In this document: positions 46,010-54,220 of the stretch, one piece after another
Layout of the letters: every line of letters starts with the position of its first letter
How positions within the stretch are numbered: position 1 is the stretch's first letter
NCBI RefSeq assembly: GCF_029910215.1
Contig: NZ_CP110396.1
Coordinates: 1,798,001-1,862,000, forward strand
DNA from: Paraburkholderia sp. D15
GTDB taxonomy: Bacteria; Pseudomonadota; Gammaproteobacteria; Burkholderiales; Burkholderiaceae
Direction of reading: 5' to 3'
DNA: 64,000 bases
The notes under the pieces: generated by a model
The model's database searches: none
Told to the model about the DNA's origin: nothing
What the model saw: only the letters and a program-made list of their open reading frames with translations
Program-made: the position numbers and the translations under genes

Positions 46010-46096
46010 ATGGACTTCCACTCGATTCCCTTCGCTGCCGTCACCACCACGACGACCACCTTCACAGGCGGGTCGTCTGGAGGTTGCACACGCTAG
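46010..46096 (+). CDS. Threonine-rich leader peptide (attenuator)
   Basis: A 28-codon frame, MDFHSIPFAAV-TTTTTT-FTGGSSGGCTR, stopping at TAG 46094-46096. Six Thr codons in a row (ACC ACC ACG ACG ACC ACC, 46043-46060) plus two more make 8 Thr of 28. This is the hallmark of a ribosome-mediated attenuator leader, as in E. coli thrL or pheM, and it lies directly ahead of a threonyl-tRNA synthetase gene. No Shine-Dalgarno is visible. An alternative ATG at 46006 reads His/Asp in another frame and is disfavoured because only the Thr frame stops promptly and fits the downstream gene. Confidence 0.8.
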   Translation: MDFHSIPFAAVTTTTTTFTGGSSGGCTR

Positions 46097-46134
46097 CAGC
46101 ACGGAAGCAGTGGCAAACCACCGAAGGCCCCGCC
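46051..46134 (+). promoter_or_regulatory. Pause and antiterminator segments of the thr attenuator
   Basis: Segment 1 (GACGACC, 46051-46057, inside the Thr codons) pairs exactly with segment 2 (GGTCGTC, 46071-46077). If a ribosome stalls on Thr codons and covers segment 1, segment 2 can pair with segment 3: GGCGGG (46067-46072) with CCCGCC (46129-46134), and GGAGGTTGC (46079-46087) with GCAAACCACC (46113-46122; one mismatch, one bulge). Segment 3 overlaps the left arm of the terminator, so pairing 2:3 should block it. Derived by eye; folding energies not computed. Confidence 0.6.
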
Positions 46135-46161
46135 GGAAACGGACGGGGCCTTCGGCATTTC
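46121..46161 (+). terminator. Attenuator terminator hairpin
   Basis: CCGAAGGCCCCG (46121-46132) and CGGGGCCTTCGG (46144-46155) form a perfect 12-bp stem; inside it CCG/CGG closes a GAAA tetraloop with one bulged A. The tail CATTTCT is only weakly T-rich, so termination might be Rho-assisted or partial, as in some high-GC attenuators. Located 24 bases past the leader stop and 65 before the synthetase start. Confidence 0.7.
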
Positions 46162-46225
46162 TGGACCCTCCGTTTGCGGCATCTCTCGCCGCGTCGAGCG
46201 GCAATCGACATAACGGAGCGTGACT

Positions 46226-47440
46226 GTGAACGACATCGACCATCGTGTATTGGGCAACAAGCTCGATCTTTTCCATCAGCAGGAAGAAGGCGCCGGGATG
46301 GTTTTCTGGCATCCGCGCGGCTGGACCCTGTATCGCGTGCTGGAAGACTACGTGCGGGCGCGCATGCGCCGCGCCGGCTTTCGCGAGATTCGCACGCCGC
46401 AACTGCTGGCGCGCTCGCTGTGGGAAAAGAGCGGCCATTGGGAGAAGTTCGGCGCGGCCATGTACTCGCTCGCCGACGCGGAAGAAGGGCGCGCGCTGTG
46501 CCTGAAACCGATGAGCTGTCCGTGTCACGTGCAGGTGTTCAATCAACGCGTGCGCTCGTATCGCGAGCTGCCGGTGCGGTATAGCGAGTTCGGCGCGTGT
46601 CATCGCGACGAGCCGTCGGGATCGCTGGAGGGATTGAAGCGCACGCGCGCGTTCGTGCAGGACGACGCGCACGTGTTCTGCGCGCAGTCGCATATCGAAG
46701 CGGAAGTCGGACGGTTCTGCGCGTTGTTGCGCGCGGTGTACGCGGACCTCGGCTTTCCGGATTTCAAGGTCGCGCTCGCGACGCGCCCCGCGCTGCGCTC
46801 GGGCAGCGAGGCGACGTGGGATCGCGCGGAAAGCGCGTTGGCGAATGCCGCGCGCGCCGCGGGTCTGGCGTTCGATCTGCTCGAGGGCGAAGGCGCTTTC
46901 TACGGGCCGAAACTCGAATTCCATCTGATGGACAGTCGCGGGCGAAGCTGGCAATGCGGGACGATCCAGCTCGACTTCGTGCTGCCCGACCGGCTCGATG
47001 CGGAGTTCGTCAACGAGCGCAACGAACGCGAGCGGCCGGTGATGATTCATCACGCGGTGCTCGGCAGCATGGAGCGGTTCATCGCGATGCTGCTCGAACA
47101 TCATGAGGGATGGTTGCCGGTGTGGCTCGCGCCCGACCAGGTCGTCGTCGCGACGATCAGCGACGCGAATGCGGGCTACGCGCATGAAGTCATGCAGGCG
47201 CTGGACGATGCGGATATTCGCGTGGTGCTCGACAGCCGGCCGGAACGGCTGGAGAAGAAGATCGTCGATGCGCGGGAGAAGCAGGCGCCGCTGATGGTGG
47301 TGGTCGGTTCGCGCGACGAACGCGACCGCACGGTCAGCATTCGTCAGCGTGACGGGCAGCAGATTACGTTGCCATTGGCGGAAGGCGTCGAGCATTTGAC
47401 GCTCGCCGCGCGTGCGCCGAGGTTGCCGCCAAGACCGTGA
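46226..47440 (+). CDS. Threonyl-tRNA synthetase paralog, catalytic plus anticodon domains only
   Basis: 404 residues against ~640 for full ThrRS. It begins directly with the class II core (DHRVLGNKLDLFHQQEEGAG) and lacks the N-terminal TGS and editing domains. The active site looks intact: catalytic zinc ligands Cys98 (MSCPCHVQVF), His149 (VQDDAHVF) and His275 (PVMIHHAVLGS), plus EFGACHRDEPSGSL. Residues ~300-404 form the anticodon-binding domain (WLPVWLAPDQVVVATISD). The MNCPGH motif is altered to MSCPCH. GTG 46226 follows ACGGAG by seven bases; the in-frame GTG at 46220 is too close. The Thr-rich leader upstream suggests induction when threonyl-tRNA falls. A full-length thrS must exist elsewhere. 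Confidence 0.88.
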   Translation: MNDIDHRVLGNKLDLFHQQEEGAGMVFWHPRGWTLYRVLEDYVRARMRRAGFREIRTPQLLARSLWEKSGHWEKFGAAMYSLADAEEGRALCLKPMSCPCHVQVFNQRVRSYRELPVRYSEFGACHRDEPSGSLEGLKRTRAFVQDDAHVFCAQSHIEAEVGRFCALLRAVYADLGFPDFKVALATRPALRSGSEATWDRAESALANAARAAGLAFDLLEGEGAFYGPKLEFHLMDSRGRSWQCGTIQLDFVLPDRLDAEFVNERNERERPVMIHHAVLGSMERFIAMLLEHHEGWLPVWLAPDQVVVATISDANAGYAHEVMQALDDADIRVVLDSRPERLEKKIVDAREKQAPLMVVVGSRDERDRTVSIRQRDGQQITLPLAEGVEHLTLAARAPRLPPRP

Positions 47441-47496
47441 TGCAGCGAGGCACGGCCGCGCGCAACGCGCGGCCGTGCCATTCACGCGCGATGGCG

Positions 47497-48279
47497 TCAG
47501 ACCGCCATCGCCTCTTTCTGACGCAGCAGATGCGCGTGCAATCCATCCCACAGACGCATGCGCTCGTCGATCGCCGCGAGTCCCGCTTCCAGCGCCTCGC
47601 GCAGTTTGCGTTCGTCGCCGCCCGCCGCCTCGACGATCATCGCGCGCGCGGCGGGACCATGCTCGCCCGAATCCACTTCGATATGACGATCGAGATAGAA
47701 CGTGAGCAGGGGCACGCTCGTGCGCTCGATCTTCCAGCCGGCCAGCAGCGTGCGGAACATGTCGGGAATGACGTTCTCGCGCCCATAGAAGAAGTTGCCG
47801 AGCACCTGATGCGTCGCGCCGTCGTAGCAGGTCGCGAACGTCGAGTCGACGAAGCGGATCACCGGCGCGGGCGCATCGACCGCGCGCAGCGCGCCGTGCA
47901 CGCTCTCGCCCTCGGCGAGCAACGCGATCATCTGCTCGATGCGCCCGGTGCTCGCGCCGACATCGCGCATCGCATGCAGATACAGATCGAAGTGACTCAT
48001 CGGTCCGTTCGGCGTTTCATCGCATTCCTCGCCGAGCACGATCTCGTTGATCAGCCGCGCGGCGCTCGCATTGCGCGGCGCGATCCACGGCAGCGTGATG
48101 GTGGTGAGATCGGCTTGCAGACGTTTGACGAGCGACATGAAATCCCACACTGCGAACACATGCCACTCCATGAACGTGCGCAACCCCGGCACGGTATCGA
48201 TGGAGTGAAAAACCGGATGATGCGCGAGCGCCGCGTGGCGTTGCGCGAGCTGTGCTTCGAGTTGTTCGATGGTGCTCAT
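47497..48279 (-). CDS. DUF3050 heme-oxygenase-like protein
   Basis: 260 residues of the DUF3050 family, which has the heme-oxygenase-like all-helical fold used by several diiron oxygenases. Conserved blocks: [48 protein letters not shown] and [16 protein letters not shown]. Glu/His/Asp residues in these blocks could ligate two irons, so an oxidative C-C or N-oxidation activity is plausible but not shown. No biosynthetic partner gene is adjacent. ATG 48279 is supported by conserved N-terminus [21 protein letters not shown] (first 20). Confidence 0.8.
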   Translation of the reverse strand: MSTIEQLEAQLAQRHAALAHHPVFHSIDTVPGLRTFMEWHVFAVWDFMSLVKRLQADLTTITLPWIAPRNASAARLINEIVLGEECDETPNGPMSHFDLYLHAMRDVGASTGRIEQMIALLAEGESVHGALRAVDAPAPVIRFVDSTFATCYDGATHQVLGNFFYGRENVIPDMFRTLLAGWKIERTSVPLLTFYLDRHIEVDSGEHGPAARAMIVEAAGGDERKLREALEAGLAAIDERMRLWDGLHAHLLRQKEAMAV

Positions 48280-48640
48280 GATGGTCGTTGTCCTCGGAAA
48301 ATTGCTCCGATAGCGGCCATGGGCGGCATGACAGCAAAGTCAGCCAGCGTCGCGCAATCGATGCGACAGTACCCATGCCGATTCGGGGCATGTATTAAGT
48401 CACGGCTTTGAGTTTGATAGAGAGTGCCGACAGGCGCGTCATACGCCTCGACACGGGCTTTGAAACCCGTGTCAGCGGATAAGATAGGCCAATTTCTTTT
48501 TTTAAGAACCGGTAATTGCGGAAATATTCTCTCTATATGCGATTTGAATCTTTTATATCGTTTGGCTTGATCGACATGCGCGTTGTTTTGCATGGCGATG
48601 GCGCGTTTGTCATGACCGTGCAAGATGTGGGAGCGAGCCG
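48280..48640. other. Divergent intergenic region (361 bp)
   Basis: The right part is AT-rich (e.g. gcggaaatattctctctata near 48515-48534), as for a promoter. A stem-loop GACACGGG (48450-48457) / CCCGTGTC (48466-48473) lies in the middle without a T-tract. No ORF supported. Probably leader and promoter DNA for both flanking genes. Confidence 0.5.
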
Positions 48641-49357
48641 ATGACCCGCATCGAACGAACGATGTTGCTTACGCTGGCGCTCGCGCTGTTTCCGGTGACC
48701 AGTCGCGCGGACGTGGGCAGCCTCGGCGGTCTCGCGATGTTCGCGTTGGAGGTGGGCGCCGTGCTGTGGGGCGTGCTGACCTTGCTGTTCTTTCTGTTGA
48801 TGCGTCGGCGTCTCACGTTGGGCAAGCGGATCGCGTGCACGGTGTTGTTCTGTTTTGCGCCTGTGTTGTACGTGGCGCTGCTGCTGCTCAAGTCGTACGC
48901 GTTCGGCGAGTTCGAGCGCGACGTGACCGAGACCACCCGCAAGCCCGTTGTCGTATCCGGCGCGACGTTTCCGCCCGGCAGCCAGGCGCATTACACGGAG
49001 ACAGGCGGCTTCCTCGGTCTAGGCGCGGACCGTACGCTTCTGGATATTCGCAGCCCGAAGCCGGTTTTGTTGGGCAGCATCCGGATCGACAGCATGAAAG
49101 TGGATAGCGGTGGTGACGAGCTCACCGTGGACCTGAGCGTCGAGCAGACGATCGACGGCTGGCTTTGCGCGGGAGGCGAATACACGGTGGTTTACGCCGA
49201 ACCGACCGGCATTTCCCTGTACTCGTGCTGGCTGTCCCAGCCGCGCGAGTGGCGCGGCAAGACGGTGCCGGCCGGGACCTTCGTGTCCCGCAATGGGAAC
49301 ACGGGAGACTGGCTTCTTGCCGAAGCGCAGGAGATGCCGCGGCCAGATCAGAACTAG
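48641..49357 (+). CDS. Hypothetical exported/membrane protein
   Basis: 238 residues with no recognised domain. A signal-like N-terminus (MLLTLALALFPVTSRA) is followed by two spans (MFALEVGAVLWGVLTLLFFLL and CTVLFCFAPVLYVALLLL) and a ~140-residue beta-rich C-terminal region (LLDIRSPKPVLLGSIRIDSM, GGEYTVVYAEPTGISLY). It looks like an inner-membrane protein with an exported or cytoplasmic beta domain. ATG 48641 preceded by weak GGGAGCGAGCCG. Start region follows an AT-rich promoter stretch. Confidence 0.65.
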   Translation: MTRIERTMLLTLALALFPVTSRADVGSLGGLAMFALEVGAVLWGVLTLLFFLLMRRRLTLGKRIACTVLFCFAPVLYVALLLLKSYAFGEFERDVTETTRKPVVVSGATFPPGSQAHYTETGGFLGLGADRTLLDIRSPKPVLLGSIRIDSMKVDSGGDELTVDLSVEQTIDGWLCAGGEYTVVYAEPTGISLYSCWLSQPREWRGKTVPAGTFVSRNGNTGDWLLAEAQEMPRPDQN

Positions 49358-49431
49358 GCAGCAGCGCTGTGCGGCGAGCTGCCGTGGCGGCGTTTTCATC
49401 GGCCGCCGCCACGACATGCCGCACCGATCGC

Positions 49432-50811
49432 CTAATCGGCGAGCAACTGCCGGACCCCTTCGGCTGCCGCGTCACGCAGCGCCTCCAGATCGAGGCCGGG
49501 AATCACGCCGTCGTCCACCACCACGCGGCCGTTCACCACGTTGTAGCGCACACGGGCCGGCTCGCCCGCCGTCACCGGCGCCACCGCGAGATCGTGGAAG
49601 CCGTTGAAGCGCAGATCGCCGACGTCGTACAGCACGAAGTCCGCCGCCTTGCCCACTTCGAGCGTGCCCACCGCGTCGAGACCGAGCACGCCCGCGCCAC
49701 CCGCGCTGCCCCAGTGAATCGTTTCCTCGACGGTGGTGGCCGACGCGCCCTGCGCCGCGCGATGCACGAGCCACGCGAAATGCGCCTCGTTGGTCATGCT
49801 GCCGGATTCATTCGACGCCACGCCGTCCACCGCCAGCGACATCGGCACGCCGGCCGCCGCCATCTGCGGCGCGGGCGCGATACCGCTGCCGAGCCGCGCG
49901 TTGCTGACCGGGCAATGCGCGCAACCGCTGCCGGTTTCCGCGAGCAATGCAATTTCGCTCGGCTGCAAATGGACCAGGTGTGCGAACCATACGTCGGGAC
50001 CGAGCCATTCGTGATCGGCGACGAATTCGACCGGCAGCTTGTCGAAGCGCTCGCGGCAGAAGTCGACGTAACGCGTCGTCTCCGATAGATGCGTGTGCAA
50101 CCGTAAGCCCATGCGCCGGGCGGCGCGCGCGACTTCCGGCAGCAGGTCGGGCGGCAGGGAAAAGGTCGGCGTGGTGGGCGCGACGACCACGCGACGCATC
50201 GAAGCATCGCTCGCATCGTGATAGCGCGCTTTCAGACGTTCGATGTCGGCCAGCATCTGGTCGAGCGTCTCCGGTTTGAGCGCGAGCTTCGAAAACCCCG
50301 GATGATCGCCCGCCGCCTGCAACGCGCCACCCCGGCACAGCACGAAGCGCAGACCGAACGACGCCGCTTCGTCGAACAGCAGATCGCCGGTTTCGGTGCT
50401 GCCTTCCGCGTGATACAGATAGTGGTGATCGGCGCAGGTCGTCACGCCGGACAACAGCAATTCCGCCATGCCGAGCCGCGCGGCGACCCGTGCCAGTTCC
50501 GGCGTGAAGCGCGCGAGCCGCGGATACGGCACGGCGGCGAGCCAATCCTGCAGGTCGGCATTGATGCCGGACGGCACCGCCTTCAGCAGGTTCTGGAACA
50601 GATGATGGTGGGTATTCACCCAGCCGGGGTAGACGACGCACGAACGCGCATCGATCACGCGTTCGTCGGCGCGCGGCGCCAGATTCGGCGCGATGGTCTC
50701 GATCCGCCCGTCGCGGATGCGCAGATCGACCTGGCCCAGCCGCGCGCGCTCGCCGCTCAGGCCGCTCATCACGGCGATGGGGTTCTTGATCAGCAACGCT
50801 TCAGTTTGCAT
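49432..50811 (-). CDS. Purine-type deaminase of the amidohydrolase superfamily (8-oxoguanine deaminase-like)
   Basis: 459-residue ATZ/TRZ-type amidohydrolase. Metal site residues appear as PGWVNTHHHLFQNLL, CADHHYLYH, HTHLSETTRYVDF and the C-terminal Asp in MSLAVDGVASNESG. The set with the adjacent NCS2 nucleobase permease (79 bp apart, same strand) fits uptake and deamination of a purine or pterin. 8-oxoguanine deaminase is the closest named subgroup I recognise, but guanine, isoxanthopterin or cytosine deaminase activity is possible. AAGGA stands nine bases before ATG 50811; GTG 50817 is an alternative start. Confidence 0.75.
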   Translation of the reverse strand: MQTEALLIKNPIAVMSGLSGERARLGQVDLRIRDGRIETIAPNLAPRADERVIDARSCVVYPGWVNTHHHLFQNLLKAVPSGINADLQDWLAAVPYPRLARFTPELARVAARLGMAELLLSGVTTCADHHYLYHAEGSTETGDLLFDEAASFGLRFVLCRGGALQAAGDHPGFSKLALKPETLDQMLADIERLKARYHDASDASMRRVVVAPTTPTFSLPPDLLPEVARAARRMGLRLHTHLSETTRYVDFCRERFDKLPVEFVADHEWLGPDVWFAHLVHLQPSEIALLAETGSGCAHCPVSNARLGSGIAPAPQMAAAGVPMSLAVDGVASNESGSMTNEAHFAWLVHRAAQGASATTVEETIHWGSAGGAGVLGLDAVGTLEVGKAADFVLYDVGDLRFNGFHDLAVAPVTAGEPARVRYNVVNGRVVVDDGVIPGLDLEALRDAAAEGVRQLLAD

Positions 50812-50896
50812 GCTCACGATTCCTTGTCCTTTCCGTTACTGCGAGGCGGCCCCGGTCTTCCCGACACACGCGGGCCGCCGTGCGTTTTGCCGCCGC

Positions 50897-52243
50897 TTAT
50901 TCGCGGACCATGTGGTGGGCCGGTACGACTTCCTTTTCTTCTTCGTGCGCGCCGTTGAGTACGGCGTTCAGCACCACCGAGACGAGGCAGGCCAGCACCA
51001 CGCCGCTATGCAGGAACGGCTGCGTCCAGTCGGGCATGTGCTTGAAGACCTGCGGCGCCATCACCGGAATCAGCGCGGTGGCGATCGTGAAGCCGACGAT
51101 CAGCACGTTGTAGCGATTGCGTTCGAAGTCGACCTTCGCCAATGTCTGCACACCGGCCGCGACCACCACGCCGAACATCGCGATGCCGGCGCCGCCGAGC
51201 GCGGCCGACGGCGTCGAGGCCACCACCGCGCCGATCTTCGGCACCAGCGCGACCACGCACATCAGCAAGCCGCTGATCGCGACGACCCAGCGGCTGCGCA
51301 CGCCGGTCAGGATCACGAGCCCGACGTTCTCCATGAACGCGATGAACGGAAACGCCGCGAACATGCCGGCAATCGCGCTCGCCAGACCGTTGGCGCGCAT
51401 GCCGCGCACCACGTCTTCCTCGCTGACGTCCTTCGCGACGATGTCGCCGATCGCGACGAACAGGCCCATCGATTCGACCATCTGCACGACCATCACGACG
51501 ATCATCGTCAGGACGGGGACCACGGAGAACACGGGCGTGCCGAAGTGGAACGGCACCGGCATCGTGAACCACGGCGCGGCGCCGACGCTCGCGAAATTAC
51601 CCATGCCGAGCGAGCACGCGAGAATGCCGCCCGCGATCAGGCCGATCAGCACCGACAGATTGCGCAGGAACGGCCCGGCGAAACGGTTGATCGCGAGAAT
51701 CACCAGCGCGACGAACAGCGTGACGCTGAGAAAGGGCAACGCGCCGAACTGCTGCTGCGCGGCCTCGCCGCCGCCCGCCCATTGATACGCAACGGGAAAT
51801 AGTTGCAGACCGATCACGGTGACGATGCAACCGGTGACGACAGGCGGGAAGAATCTTCGCAAGCGTCCCACCAGCGGCGCGGCGAACATCGTGAACAGGC
51901 CCGCGCCGATCACCGCGCCGCACACGCCCGCGAAGCCGACGCCCGGACTCGTGCCGATCGCGATCACCGGGCCGACGCTGCTGAACGCGACGCCTTGCAG
52001 GATCGGCAGACGCACGCCGAACTTCCAGACGCCGACGGTTTGCAGCAAGGTCGAGATGCCGGAGCAGAACAGGGCCGTGCTGATCAGCACGGTCGTATCG
52101 GCCGGCGACATCTTCAGTGCCGACGCAACGATCAGCGGCACCGCGATGGCGCCGATATAAGCCACTAGCATGTGCTGCAAGCCCAGCGTGATCATCTGAC
52201 GCTTCGGCAAAACGCGATCGACCGGGTGTATGGCGGTGTTCAT
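50897..52243 (-). CDS. NCS2 nucleobase:cation symporter (xanthine/uracil permease family)
   Basis: 448 residues, ~14 spans. The NCS2 signature appears as QMVESMGLFVAIGDIVAK; FMENVGLVILTGVRSRWVV and the first cytoplasmic loop QGVAFSSVGPVIAIGTSPG are also typical. The N-terminus LGLQHMLVAYIGAIAVPLIV is the first span. By location with the deaminase gene it probably imports a purine; xanthine/uric acid or guanine are candidates. ATG 52243 is clear. The C-terminus ends HEEEKEVVPAHHMVRE. Confidence 0.88.
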   Translation of the reverse strand: MNTAIHPVDRVLPKRQMITLGLQHMLVAYIGAIAVPLIVASALKMSPADTTVLISTALFCSGISTLLQTVGVWKFGVRLPILQGVAFSSVGPVIAIGTSPGVGFAGVCGAVIGAGLFTMFAAPLVGRLRRFFPPVVTGCIVTVIGLQLFPVAYQWAGGGEAAQQQFGALPFLSVTLFVALVILAINRFAGPFLRNLSVLIGLIAGGILACSLGMGNFASVGAAPWFTMPVPFHFGTPVFSVVPVLTMIVVMVVQMVESMGLFVAIGDIVAKDVSEEDVVRGMRANGLASAIAGMFAAFPFIAFMENVGLVILTGVRSRWVVAISGLLMCVVALVPKIGAVVASTPSAALGGAGIAMFGVVVAAGVQTLAKVDFERNRYNVLIVGFTIATALIPVMAPQVFKHMPDWTQPFLHSGVVLACLVSVVLNAVLNGAHEEEKEVVPAHHMVRE

Positions 52244-52361
52244 GACGTGTCTCCAATCCCATGCAAGGGGGATGCTGCGATGTGGTTATCGATCGGCGCG
52301 CGCCGCACGCCGCGCGGTCGCGGCTGTGCGTATCACGCTTGCGCGCCGAACGGATCTCCCG

Positions 52362-53534
52362 TCAGGCCGCTACGGATTCGGCGAGACAGGCTCGGAAGCG
52401 GTCGGTCAGCGCGGCGCGATCGAGATCGCGGCCGATGAAAACGATGCGGCACGTGCGCGGCTCGCTGCCCCACACCTGGGCGGCACGCAGTTCGATCACG
52501 TTGTGCACGCCTTGCAGCACGTAGCGATGCGACTGGCCCTGCACGGCGAGAATGCCCTTCATCCGGAACAGGTTGGTGGCGTCCGCGTCGCGCAGTTCGG
52601 CGAGCCAGGCTTGCAGTGCGGCGAGGTCGATGTCGGCGTCGACTTCGATGCCGACGGAGGACACGCTGTCGTCGTGCTGGTGGCCGGAGTGATCGTCGGA
52701 CTGGTGGGCGTGGGCTTCGTGTTGCTCATGCTCATGCTCGTGTTCATGCAGGTGGTCGTGCTCGTGCTCATGATCGTGAGCTTCGGCAGGCTGTTCGTGC
52801 GCGTGTTCGCTTGAGTGTGCGTGTGCGTGTGCATGCGCGTCTTCACCCAAGCCGTCGGTCTCCACCAGAATCTGCGAAAACTCGTTCGCGCCCACGCCGA
52901 GAATCCGGTCGAGGTCGATCTGCGCGTAGCTCGATTCCACGATTTCCGCCGTCGCGTTGAGCCCACGAATGCGCTGCGTCAACGAAGCGATCTCGGCGGG
53001 GCCGACCAGGTCCACCTTGTTGATGACGATCCGGTCCGCGCAGACGATCTGATCGACCGCCTGGTTGTCGCTGCCGTCCAGCACGATGTCGTCCAGATGC
53101 GCGGCGATATGCTTGGCGTCGACCATCGTGACGACCGCGTCCAGCGTGACCTGTTTCGCGATCGGATCGTCGAGGAAAAAGGTTTGCGCGACCGGATACG
53201 GATCGGCGAGCCCGCTGGTTTCCACGATGATGTGATCGAGCCGGTCCGGTCTTTCCACCAGCATGCGCACGATCCGCACCAGGTCCTCGCGTACCGCGCC
53301 GACGCAGCACACGCAGCCATTGGTCATTTCGTAGATCTCTTCGGTGGATTCGAGCACGAGGCCACCGTCGATACCGATCTCGCCGAACTCGTTTTCGATC
53401 ACCGCGATCTTGCGACCATGCTTCTCGCGCAGGATGTAGTTGAGCAGGGTGGTTTTGCCGGCGCCGAGGAAACCGGTCAGGACTGTGACGGGGATTTTCT
53501 CGATGTCGTTGTGGGTGGTGTGAATGTGATTCAT
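52362..53534 (-). CDS. CobW/COG0523 GTP-binding metallochaperone
   Basis: 390 residues. G-domain motifs: [12 protein letters not shown] (Walker A, ~20-31), GCVCC (Cys74, 76, 77; the CxCC metal motif), [10 protein letters not shown] and NKVDLVGP. A long His/Glu/Asp-rich segment (~225-305) contains [15 protein letters not shown] and later [19 protein letters not shown], followed by the C-terminal CobW domain ([20 protein letters not shown]). COG0523 proteins insert or deliver zinc, cobalt or iron; the His-rich loop implies strong zinc/nickel/cobalt binding. GGAG lies eight bases before ATG 53534. No Zur box or metal enzyme is adjacent, so the client is unknown. Confidence 0.9.
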   Translation of the reverse strand: MNHIHTTHNDIEKIPVTVLTGFLGAGKTTLLNYILREKHGRKIAVIENEFGEIGIDGGLVLESTEEIYEMTNGCVCCVGAVREDLVRIVRMLVERPDRLDHIIVETSGLADPYPVAQTFFLDDPIAKQVTLDAVVTMVDAKHIAAHLDDIVLDGSDNQAVDQIVCADRIVINKVDLVGPAEIASLTQRIRGLNATAEIVESSYAQIDLDRILGVGANEFSQILVETDGLGEDAHAHAHAHSSEHAHEQPAEAHDHEHEHDHLHEHEHEHEQHEAHAHQSDDHSGHQHDDSVSSVGIEVDADIDLAALQAWLAELRDADATNLFRMKGILAVQGQSHRYVLQGVHNVIELRAAQVWGSEPRTCRIVFIGRDLDRAALTDRFRACLAESVAA

Positions 53535-53629
53535 GGCTCGTCTCCGTTTCAACGTTCGTACTGCGGTTCTGCGGCTTCCTGCTGATTTCTGCTGGATGCG
53601 GCGATGCGGTGTTCAGGGCGCACCGGCGT

Positions 53630-54220
53630 TCAGGCGTTTTGCGTCACGGGTGGATCGGTCTCCCGCCAGCGCTGGACCGTGCCCGCTTCCAGCCCGAACA
53701 GATCGAGCACGCGGCCCAGCGTGTGATCGATCATCTGGTCGAGCGAAGCGGGGCGCGCGTAGAACGCCGGCACGGGTGGCGCGACGATCGCGCCCATTTC
53801 GGTGACGGCGATCATGTTGCGCAAATGCGCCAGCGTGTACGGCGTTTCGCGCGCCAGCAGCACCAGCGGACGACGTTCTTTCAACGTGACGTCGGCGGCG
53901 CGCGAGATCAGGCTCGACGACAGGCCGCTCGCGATTTCGGCGAGCGTCTTCATCGAGCAGGGCGCGACGATCATGCCGAGCGACCGGAACGATCCACTGG
54001 AAATCGCCGCGGCCATATCGTCGCAACGGTAGGTGGTGGCGGCGAGCGCGCTGACTTCGGCGAACTTGTAGTCGGTTTCGTGCGTCATGGTCAGCAACGC
54101 GCTGCGAGACACGACCAGATGCGTGTCGATGTCGAGCCGGCGCAGCAGTTGCAATAGCCGCACGCCGTACACGAAGCCCGACGCGCCGCTGATGCCGACC
54201 ACCAGCCGCCGCGGGCTCAT
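53630..54220 (-). CDS. ubiX: UbiX-type flavin prenyltransferase
   Basis: 196 residues. Makes prenylated FMN from FMN and dimethylallyl phosphate, the cofactor of UbiD decarboxylases. Signature: LVVGISGASGFVYGVRLL at the N-terminus (FMN loop), SMKTLAEIASGLSSSLI, RRPLVLLARETPYTLAHLRN and PPVPAFYARPASLDQMIDH. Starts at ATG 54220, overlapping the UbiD stop by four bases (ATGA), so it is coupled to that gene. Here it most likely serves the adjacent UbiD-type decarboxylase rather than ubiquinone synthesis; an ubiquinone-pathway ubiX may exist elsewhere. Confidence 0.88.
   Translation of the reverse strand: MSPRRLVVGISGASGFVYGVRLLQLLRRLDIDTHLVVSRSALLTMTHETDYKFAEVSALAATTYRCDDMAAAISSGSFRSLGMIVAPCSMKTLAEIASGLSSSLISRAADVTLKERRPLVLLARETPYTLAHLRNMIAVTEMGAIVAPPVPAFYARPASLDQMIDHTLGRVLDLFGLEAGTVQRWRETDPPVTQNA

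Noticed and set aside
45943..46584. A 213-codon plus-strand frame reading through the thr leader and into the ThrRS gene, including a HHHDDH stretch
   Set aside because: It covers the start of ThrRS in the wrong frame and lacks a ribosome site; the His/Asp stretch is the other-frame reading of the Thr codon run.
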